64,000 nt of DNA from Gallionella sp. (GTDB lineage: Bacteria; Pseudomonadota; Gammaproteobacteria; Burkholderiales; Gallionellaceae): assembly GCA_028699065.1 (NCBI GenBank), contig JAQVVH010000001.1:1136326-1200325 (forward strand). The letters are read 5' to 3'. Position numbers and translations under genes: made by a program. Shown here in pieces: positions 56,506 through 64,000 of this stretch. Every line of letters begins with the position of its first letter. Positions within the stretch are counted from its first letter, which is position 1. The notes beneath the pieces are model-generated. The model searched no databases. It was not told the origin of the DNA and was given only the letters and a program-made list of their open reading frames with translations.

Positions 56506-57987
56506 TTATTCCGCGACGATTTGCAGACTGAAGCCCCGGTTTTTCCAAGGTTTGCGTTCGTCCTGCAATGCGGACTTGCTCAGCGGATTTTCCTCCAGCC
56601 AGGCAGCATCGAGCAGAATGTGGAATTTTGTTCCGCTAAATTTCCCGCGCAGCACCGGTAGGCGAGAGTTACTGCGGCTTCGGCAGAACAGCACGGCAAG
56701 GCGCAGGCTTAGGATGCAGGCGGCATCCTCGGCTGTCAGTGAAACCTGCCCCAGTTTTTCCAAGTTGCCGCGCTGGGCGAGCGCCAGCAGGCTGAGTGCG
56801 GCTTGCTCCCTTTTGGAAAAGCCCGGCATATCGGCATTTGCCAAGATGTAGGCACCATGTTTATGGTAACCGCCGTGCGCCACACTGATGCCGATTTCAT
56901 GCAATTTCGCGGCCCATTCCAGCAGCTGTAGCGCCGATTCTCCGGCATCCTCGCCCAGAAATTCCCGCGCGAAAAACAGAGCGAGTTGCGAGACGCGTTC
57001 AGCCTGCGCCATATCAACGTGATAACGCCGCATGAATTGCTGCACCGTAACTTCGCGCATGTCGTTGTGGTGAAAGCGCCCCCACAGATCGTACAGTACG
57101 CCTTCTCGCAGGGCGCCCAGCGCGGGCTGCATGCGCTCGATGCCGAGCTCGCAGAATGCGGCATACATGATGGAAAATCCGCCGGCAAGAACGGGGAGGC
57201 GTTCGATTTTCAGTCCTGGCAGGCCGGCAAGATTTTGCACATTACCCGCCCGGAGCAATTCGTTGCGCAGCCACTCCAGTCCGTCACGCGTGATGCCGCG
57301 TTCGCTGATGCCGTTCTGTTCGAGGATGTCGCACAAAACACGCGCACTTCCGGAGGAGCCCAGTGCAACGTCCCAGTTTTGGCTGGAAAAGTCGGTCGAA
57401 ATGGTTTGCAGTTCGGCGCGAGCGGCCAATTCGGCTTGCTTCAGGCGTTGTTTGGTGATGTCCCCGCCCGGGAAAAAAATGTTGCTGAAACTTACGCAGC
57501 CCATGTACAGGCTTTTCAGATTCAGCGGCGTCAGGCCGTTACCAATAATGAACTCGGTGGAGCCACCACCGATATCCATGACCAGGCGGTTGTCCGAGGA
57601 TTGCGGCAGGCCGTGCGCGACCCCCAGATAAATCAGGCGGGCCTCTTCAACGCCGGCAATCACTTCGATTGGAAATCCCAACACATGTTCAGCTTGCGGA
57701 ATAAAGTCGGCAGCATTTTTTGCCACCCGCAGGGAATTGGTGCCGACAACACGTACCGCCTCTCGCGGTAGGCCGCGCAAACGCTCGGCGAAGTGGCTCA
57801 GTGCAGTCAGCGCACGTTGCTGGGCTTCCGCGTCGAGATATTTTTCCGGGGTGAGGCCGGCAGCCAGGCGCACATGCTCACGCAGGCCATCCAGCATGTA
57901 GAGCTGCTCGCCTTCGACCCTTGCCACCTGGAGCCGGAAGCTGTTCGACCCCAGGTCGATGGCGGCGAGGATCGGCTGATGCTGCAC
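56506..57987 (-). CDS. ppx: Exopolyphosphatase (Ppx/GppA)
   Basis: The 493-residue enzyme cuts phosphate from polyphosphate ends. It has the actin-like ATPase-fold motifs AAIDLGSNSFRLQVARVEG, VVGTNSLRVAKNA, VMDIGGGSTEFIIGNG and a C-terminal HD-like region (WAAKLHEIGISVAHGGYHKH). The start is GTG 57987, sharing a base with the phoU stop (TAGTG). Pairing with phoU suggests joint phosphate control. GppA activity is also possible. Confidence 0.93.
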   Translation of the reverse strand: MQHQPILAAIDLGSNSFRLQVARVEGEQLYMLDGLREHVRLAAGLTPEKYLDAEAQQRALTALSHFAERLRGLPREAVRVVGTNSLRVAKNAADFIPQAEHVLGFPIEVIAGVEEARLIYLGVAHGLPQSSDNRLVMDIGGGSTEFIIGNGLTPLNLKSLYMGCVSFSNIFFPGGDITKQRLKQAELAARAELQTISTDFSSQNWDVALGSSGSARVLCDILEQNGISERGITRDGLEWLRNELLRAGNVQNLAGLPGLKIERLPVLAGGFSIMYAAFCELGIERMQPALGALREGVLYDLWGRFHHNDMREVTVQQFMRRYHVDMAQAERVSQLALFFAREFLGEDAGESALQLLEWAAKLHEIGISVAHGGYHKHGAYILANADMPGFSKREQAALSLLALAQRGNLEKLGQVSLTAEDAACILSLRLAVLFCRSRSNSRLPVLRGKFSGTKFHILLDAAWLEENPLSKSALQDERKPWKNRGFSLQIVAE

Positions 57988-58691
57988 TACTGTTGAATTT
58001 CGCGGTCGATTTCGTCGACGGTGACGTGGCGCACGTCGCGTCCCTTGACCATGTAAATCACATATTCGGCAATGTTCTTGGCGTGGTCGCCCATACGCTC
58101 AATGGCTTTGGCCACGAAGAGAATTTCCAGCGCGGTGGAAATAGTGCGAGGGTCTTCCATCATGAAGGTGATGAGGTAGCGCATGATGGAGCGGAATTCG
58201 TCATCCACCTGTGCATCCATGCGCACGACTTCTGCGGCCAGTACCACATCCAGGCGGGCAAACGCATCGAGCGACTTGCGCAGCATGTCCAGCGCGATGT
58301 CGGAAGCATGCTTGATTTCCTGGTAGCGCGGCGGATTGAGGCCGCTCTTTTGCGACAGAAGCGTGGCCATCCGGGCGATTTTCTCGGCTTCGTCGCCGAT
58401 ACGCTCGAGGTCGGTGATGGTTTTTACCACGGTCATAATCATGCGCAGGTCGCCCGCGGTCGGTTGCCGGCGGGCGATCACATGACTGCAGGCCTCGTCG
58501 ATCTTGACCTCCAGCGCATTGACGCGGTGATCATCCTCGATCACCCGAGTCATCAGCGGAACATCACTGTCCAGCAGGGATTGAACCGCGCTGATGATCT
58601 GGCTTTCGACCAGTCCGCCCATTTGCAGCACATTGGCACGGATGGATTCCAGCTCGGCATCAAACTGGCGGGAAATATGTTCGTTAGGCAT
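57987..58691 (-). CDS. phoU: Phosphate signalling protein PhoU
   Basis: A 234-residue protein of two three-helix repeats, with E/D-x-x-x-D metal-binding patterns (ARLDVVLAAEVVRMDAQVDD, IERMGDHAKNIAEYVIYMVK). PhoU links the Pst transporter to the PhoR sensor and represses the Pho regulon. No pst genes are next to it; instead it is coupled to ppx. Confidence 0.95.
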   Translation of the reverse strand: MPNEHISRQFDAELESIRANVLQMGGLVESQIISAVQSLLDSDVPLMTRVIEDDHRVNALEVKIDEACSHVIARRQPTAGDLRMIMTVVKTITDLERIGDEAEKIARMATLLSQKSGLNPPRYQEIKHASDIALDMLRKSLDAFARLDVVLAAEVVRMDAQVDDEFRSIMRYLITFMMEDPRTISTALEILFVAKAIERMGDHAKNIAEYVIYMVKGRDVRHVTVDEIDREIQQ

Positions 58692-58760
58692 GCGAGTCTT
58701 TCCTGAAAAAATTACGACCTAGTCTAGGTGAGCATTATGACGATTTGATGACGCCGGTTT

Positions 58761-59441
58761 TCAGGCCGTCATGGTTTTGACGCCTTCGGGCGTGCCTAGC
58801 AGCAACACATCCGCCCCGCGGCGTGCAAACAGCCCGTTGGTTACCACGCCGGCCAGCTGATTCAGCGCTGTTTCCAGCTCGACCGGATTCATGATTTGCA
58901 GGCCGTGCACGTCAAGAATCACGTTGCCGTTGTCCGTGGTAAAACCTTCGCGCAGTTTGGGTTGTCCGCCCAGTTTTACCAGCTCGCGGGCAATATAGCT
59001 GCGCGCCATGGGAATCACTTCGACCGGCAGCGGGAACTTGCCCAGCACATCCACCAGCTTGCTGGCGTCGCAGACGCAAATGAATTTTTTGCTTGCCGCT
59101 GCAACGATTTTTTCGCGTGTCAGTGCACCGCCACCACCTTTGACCATGTGCATATGGCGCGTGATTTCATCGGCGCCATCGACATACACAGGCAAGTCAC
59201 CCGCTTCGTTCAGCGAAACAACCTCGATGCCGTGGCCCTGCAAGCGCTTGGCGGAGGCTTCCGAGCTTGCAACCGCCGCGCGGATTTTGTGCTTGATCTT
59301 TGCCAGTTCGTCGATAAAGAAATTGGCGGTGGAGCCGGTGCCCACACCCACGATGGAATCGACCGGTACATATTCAATCGCGGCTTTGGCGACGGCTTGC
59401 TTCAATTCGTCTTGCGTCATCATGTTGGCACTCACTTTCAT
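58761..59441 (-). CDS. rpiA: Ribose-5-phosphate isomerase A
   Basis: RpiA interconverts ribose-5- and ribulose-5-phosphate, feeding PRK in a Calvin cycle. The roughly 226-residue protein has [39 protein letters not shown] and [16 protein letters not shown] with the catalytic Asp and Lys. Start is ATG 59441 or one of ATG 59423/59420, the latter with AGTGAG upstream. The longer frame to 59585 is not conserved. Confidence 0.95.
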   Translation of the reverse strand: MKVSANMMTQDELKQAVAKAAIEYVPVDSIVGVGTGSTANFFIDELAKIKHKIRAAVASSEASAKRLQGHGIEVVSLNEAGDLPVYVDGADEITRHMHMVKGGGGALTREKIVAAASKKFICVCDASKLVDVLGKFPLPVEVIPMARSYIARELVKLGGQPKLREGFTTDNGNVILDVHGLQIMNPVELETALNQLAGVVTNGLFARRGADVLLLGTPEGVKTMTA

Positions 59442-59514
59442 AAATAAGCTTAATCGTGCGCCATTATTGCAGGAATCATGGGGCAGGGAAACTGGCAGGG
59501 CGGCTCTTCGCGGG

Positions 59515-59520
59515 TATAGA
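59515..59520 (+). promoter_or_regulatory. Candidate -10 of pgm
   Basis: TATAGA, 40 bp before the pgm ATG and like the prk -10. GGGAGG lies 7 nt before the ATG as a strong ribosome binding site. Confidence 0.4.
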
Positions 59521-59536
59521 ATGCCAAAAATTTTGA

Positions 59537-61192
<1,656 letters not shown>

Positions 61193-61197
61193 GCCGC

Positions 61198-61242
61198 TAT
61201 AATTCACCCGCACAAACCGCGCCGCCGGCGCGGTTTCGTTTT
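61198..61242 (+). terminator. Promoter-like TATAAT and hairpin between pgm and ridA
   Basis: TATAAT at 61198-61203 is followed by a strong hairpin (AAACCGCGCC 61214-61223 with GGCGCGGTTT 61227-61236) and CGTTTT. The hairpin may end pgm transcription. If the TATAAT is a real -10, the hairpin would instead sit at the very 5' end of the ridA mRNA. The two readings cannot both be fully right. Confidence 0.5.
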
Positions 61243-61258
61243 GAGACAGGAGCCCTAC

Positions 61259-61639
61259 ATGAGCAAACAGATTATCCAGACTGCAGAAGCGCCGGCCGCG
61301 ATCGGCACCTACTCGCAGGCCGTTCGCGTCGGCGATACCGTTTATCTTTCCGGCCAGATCGGGCTTGATCCGGCCAGCATGCAAATGGTTGACGGCATTG
61401 AAGCGCAAATTCACCAGGTCTTTGTCAATATGCGCGCCGTGACCAATGCCGCCGGCGGCAGCCTCAACGACGTCGTCAAGCTGAACATCTTTCTGACCGA
61501 CCTCGGCCATTTTGCAAAAGTGAACGAGATCATGTCCGGCTATTTTCAGCAGCCCTATCCCGCGCGTGCAGCCGTCGGCGTGGCATCGTTGCCGCGCGGT
61601 GCGCTGGTCGAAGCCGATGGCGTGATGTGCATCGCCTGA
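61259..61639 (+). CDS. ridA: RidA-family imine/enamine deaminase
   Basis: RidA hydrolyses reactive enamine/imine intermediates made by PLP enzymes. The 126-residue protein has [35 protein letters not shown] and the catalytic Arg in [28 protein letters not shown] precedes ATG 61259. The pgm-ridA-recG order reflects close packing; recG starts 25 bp after its stop. Confidence 0.95.
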   Translation: MSKQIIQTAEAPAAIGTYSQAVRVGDTVYLSGQIGLDPASMQMVDGIEAQIHQVFVNMRAVTNAAGGSLNDVVKLNIFLTDLGHFAKVNEIMSGYFQQPYPARAAVGVASLPRGALVEADGVMCIA

Positions 61640-61664
61640 TTTAGGCAAAACGGCGCGTCAGCGC

Positions 61665-63809
61665 ATGCAAAAACTTTCCCCCGCAACGCTGGGCAAACTC
61701 GCCAAGTTGGGCATCCGCCAACGCGCGGATTTGCTGTTGCATCTGCCGCTGCGTTACGAAGATGAAACCCGGCTGACGCCGATCACTGCATTGCAGCCGG
61801 GTGAAACAGCGCAAATCGAAGGCATTGTGACGCGCTGTGAAGTGGCCTATCGTCCGCGCCGAACATTGATGTGCCGCCTGCGCGATGACACGGGCGAGCT
61901 GGTGCTGCGTTTTCTGAATTTTTATCCCAGCCAGCAAAAACAACTCGCCGAAGGCAAACGCATCCGCGCGCTGGGTGAGGCCAGACTGGGCTATTTCGGA
62001 CTGGAAATGGTGCATCCCAAATGCCGTGCAGTTGAAGCGGAGGCGCCGCTCAATACCGGCCTGACGCCGGTCTATCCCACCACGGCCGGACTTTCGCAAA
62101 TCCTGTTGCGCAAACTGATCGCCGGGGCCCTGAACACCCTGCCGCTCGAAGATACCGTCCCGGACAGTTTGCTTCAGCGGCTTGAATTGCCGGGTTTCGC
62201 CGAAGCCTTGCGGCTGTTGCACAATCCACCGCCGGAAATTTTGCCGGACGCGCTGGAAACACGCAGCCATCCAGCCTGGCAACGCATCAAATTTGACGAG
62301 CTGCTGGCGCAGCAGATATCCATGCGCAGGCATCATCGCGAACGTCAGCGCCGCATCGCCCCATCGCTGCAGTCTTCCGGCAGTTTGTCGGTACGCCTGC
62401 TGGCAGCGTTGCCGTTCGGTCTCACCGCCGCGCAACAAAAAGTCCGCGCTGAAATCAGTGCGGATCTGGTGCGGGCGCATCCCATGCAGCGCCTGCTGCT
62501 GGGCGATGTTGGCAGCGGCAAAACCATCGTTGCGACGCTCGCGGCTTTGCAGGCCATCGAAAGCGGCTATCAGGTTGCGCTCATGGCGCCCACCGAAATT
62601 CTCGCCGAACAGCATTTCCTCAAATTGCGTGATTGGCTGACGCCCCTGGGTGTTGCGCCGGTTTGGCTTTCCGGCAGCCTGAAAAAAAAGGACAAACTTG
62701 TTGCCACGCAACGCATTGCCTCGGGTGAAACGATGCTCGCCATCGGCACCCACGCGCTGTTCCAGGCGCAGGTTGAGTTCAACCGGCTGGGATTAGTTAT
62801 CGTGGACGAGCAACACAAGTTTGGCGTGCACCAGCGGCTCTCACTGCGAAATAAAGGCAAGGTTGAGAATTCAATTTCGAAGGTCAAACAAGGCGGCAAC
62901 GAGCCAGCGACGCAGGCAGTGCAAGTAGTACGGCAAGAAACTGGTGAGGATGCCAACGCAGTTTCACCGATGAAACTGGATTATCAAGAGCCGCATCAGC
63001 TCATGATGAGCGCCACCCCCATCCCCCGCACGCTGGCGATGAGCTATTACGCTGATCTCGATGTTTCCGTGATCGATGAACTCCCGCCGGGACGCACGCC
63101 GGTAGTGACCAAGCTGGTGAGCGATACCCGTCGCGAAGAGGTTTTCGAGCGCGTGCGTATCGCCTGTCTGGACGGTCGCCAGGCTTACTGGGTTTGCCCG
63201 CTGATCGAGGAATCGGAAGCATTACAATTGCAAACCGCGCTGGAAACATTCGAAACGATCTCCGCCGCATTTCCGGAGCTGCGCATCGGGCTGGTGCACG
63301 GCAGGCTGGCCAACGAAGAAAAAGCGACCGTCATGGCCGCATTCAAGGCGGGCGAACTGCAATTGCTCGTGGCCACCACCGTCATCGAAGTCGGCGTGGA
63401 TGTGCCGAACGCCAGCCTGATGATCATCGACCATGCCGAGCGCATGGGGCTGGCCCAGTTGCACCAGCTGCGCGGCCGGGTGGGGCGCGGCGCGGCCGAA
63501 AGCACGTGTGTGCTGTTGTATCAGTCGCCCCTGTCAGAACTCGCGCGGGCGCGACTCAAGGTCATTTACGAAAATACCGACGGCTTCGAAATCGCCCGCC
63601 AGGATTTACAATTGCGCGGCCCCGGAGAACTGCTGGGCGCGCGACAAAGCGGCGTCGCCATGCTGCGTTTTGCCGACATCGAGGCCGACGAGAAATTGCT
63701 CGACCACGCCCGGCAAATCTCGGATACGCTGCTTAACGAAGCGCCTGAAATTGCCCAGGCCCACTTACGCCGATGGATGGCCCACACGCATGACTACTGG
63801 CAAGTTTGA
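61665..63809 (+). CDS. recG: ATP-dependent DNA helicase RecG, with an in-frame insertion
   Basis: RecG remodels stalled forks and Holliday junctions. The 714-residue protein has the wedge domain (RPRRTLMCRLRDDTGELVLR), the helicase motifs MQRLLLGDVGSGKTIVATLA, MAPTEILAEQHF, VIVDEQHKFGVHQRLSLRNK, LMMSATPIPRTLAMSYYADL and HQLRGRVGRGAAESTCVLLY. Residues about 400-443, between the DEQH box and the SATPIPRT motif, are absent from usual RecG, where about ten residues link these blocks. The frame stays open, so the protein may be functional. Confidence 0.93.
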   Translation: MQKLSPATLGKLAKLGIRQRADLLLHLPLRYEDETRLTPITALQPGETAQIEGIVTRCEVAYRPRRTLMCRLRDDTGELVLRFLNFYPSQQKQLAEGKRIRALGEARLGYFGLEMVHPKCRAVEAEAPLNTGLTPVYPTTAGLSQILLRKLIAGALNTLPLEDTVPDSLLQRLELPGFAEALRLLHNPPPEILPDALETRSHPAWQRIKFDELLAQQISMRRHHRERQRRIAPSLQSSGSLSVRLLAALPFGLTAAQQKVRAEISADLVRAHPMQRLLLGDVGSGKTIVATLAALQAIESGYQVALMAPTEILAEQHFLKLRDWLTPLGVAPVWLSGSLKKKDKLVATQRIASGETMLAIGTHALFQAQVEFNRLGLVIVDEQHKFGVHQRLSLRNKGKVENSISKVKQGGNEPATQAVQVVRQETGEDANAVSPMKLDYQEPHQLMMSATPIPRTLAMSYYADLDVSVIDELPPGRTPVVTKLVSDTRREEVFERVRIACLDGRQAYWVCPLIEESEALQLQTALETFETISAAFPELRIGLVHGRLANEEKATVMAAFKAGELQLLVATTVIEVGVDVPNASLMIIDHAERMGLAQLHQLRGRVGRGAAESTCVLLYQSPLSELARARLKVIYENTDGFEIARQDLQLRGPGELLGARQSGVAMLRFADIEADEKLLDHARQISDTLLNEAPEIAQAHLRRWMAHTHDYWQV
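62860..62992 (+). repeat. Extra in-frame segment in recG, mobile-repeat candidate
   Basis: About 130 bp encode VENSISKVKQGGNEPATQAV and QVVRQETGEDANAVSPMKLD. A perfect 7-bp inverted repeat (CAGTTTC 62959-62965, GAAACTG 62972-62978) lies near the 3' end. Its composition is less GC-rich than the rest of recG. It looks like a small intergenic-type repeat that landed in a surface loop. No second copy was found in the window. Confidence 0.5.
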
Positions 63810-64000
63810 CACCTATTGGAACGCCGCTGCGCTTGGCAGCCCGCCCGCACTCTTTCCCTGGTTGCGGGATCGGGGGTCGCTCACCCTGCGCATTCAGCAG
63901 CGCTGCAACGAATTTGCGGTAAGACCCGTGCGGGAAGGTATGGCGCGGATTGCGCTCGACGAATCGGCGGTCCTCGGCATTGCGCCGCAACAGCGCGCCT
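63790..64000 (+). CDS. ubiC: Chorismate lyase, 5' part
   Basis: UbiC makes 4-hydroxybenzoate, the first step of ubiquinone synthesis. The visible 70 residues include PPALFPWLRDRGSLTLRIQQ and CNEFAVRPVREGMAR, the family's P-W-L-x-D-x-G-S-L-T block. ATG 63790 overlaps the end of recG by 20 nt. The gene continues beyond the window; ubiA is often next. Confidence 0.85.
   Translation, partial: MTTGKFDTYWNAAALGSPPALFPWLRDRGSLTLRIQQRCNEFAVRPVREGMARIALDESAVLGIAPQQRA

Noticed and set aside
56496..56513. Hairpin CGGAAT/ATTCCG between polA and ppx as a bidirectional terminator
   Set aside because: The stem is short, A/T-rich, lacks a T-run and overlaps the last ppx codons.

Overview
The window is a chromosomal segment of a Gram-negative, probably autotrophic betaproteobacterium. 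The gene set and gene neighbourhoods fit the Nitrosomonadales, and a Gallionellaceae-like iron or nitrite oxidiser is my best guess. The reasons are a proteobacterial phosphoribulokinase (Calvin cycle), the order leuS-lptE-holA-cutA, accB-accC-prmA, DUF2782-thrB-like kinase next to polA, and a methanotroph/autotroph-type sucrose operon. The taxonomy is inferred from gene content only; no rRNA or tRNA gene was seen.

Layout. 1-13.4 kb: a surface-glycan region. A tightly overlapping plus-strand operon (O-acyltransferase, methyltransferase, WcaI-like GT4, WcaJ-like polyprenyl-phosphate sugar transferase, Wzy/WaaL-like ligase, WaaE-like GT2) is followed by an SGNH acyltransferase, a second GT4, and a minus-strand lipid-linked sugar module (epimerase, ArnC-like GT2, GtrA flippase, GT39). 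13.5-22 kb: apaH, then a long minus-strand block with a lipoprotein, a PfkB kinase and ion-transport genes (nhaA, mscS, CPA2 antiporter, P-type cation ATPase). 22.2-28.7 kb: a sucrose cassette on the opposite strand (fructokinase, sucrose-phosphate synthase, sucrose-phosphatase, amylosucrase). 28.8-35.5 kb: Na+/Ca2+ exchanger, small membrane protein, tpx, and gcvP-gcvH-gcvT behind a tandem glycine riboswitch with a terminator. 35.5-46.7 kb: minus-strand housekeeping (methyltransferase, DUF3426, prmA, accC, accB, aroQ, dsbD, cutA, holA, lptE, leuS). 46.8-64 kb: prk, uvrD/rep, MEKHLA protein, a membrane-protein/thrB-like operon, a LOG protein divergent from polA, ppx-phoU, rpiA, pgm, ridA, recG and the start of ubiC.

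Most notable: the sucrose cassette is bounded by two identical 207-bp direct repeats (21975-22181 and 28736-28942). Each repeat carries the 3' end of the Ca2+ exchanger gene and the first 23 codons of the P-type ATPase, two genes that originally overlapped by 14 nt. The insertion split that pair. It brought in a decapitated and nonsense-mutated kamA fragment at the left edge, now fused in frame to the exchanger tail, and the last 16 codons of a small membrane-protein gene at the right edge. No transposase, integrase or tRNA is present, so the mechanism is unexplained. Other points worth a look are a roughly 43-residue insertion with an internal inverted repeat in the recG helicase domain, an altered cation-site motif in the ATPase, and a sucrose-phosphate synthase whose HAD domain has lost a catalytic Asp and sits beside an intact phosphatase.

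Metabolic picture: CO2 fixation (prk, rpiA, pgm) feeds sucrose made by SPS/SPP as a probable compatible solute. Amylosucrase and fructokinase could recycle it into glucan and fructose phosphate. The neighbouring Na+/H+, K+/H+ and mechanosensitive transporters fit an osmotic and ionic stress theme.
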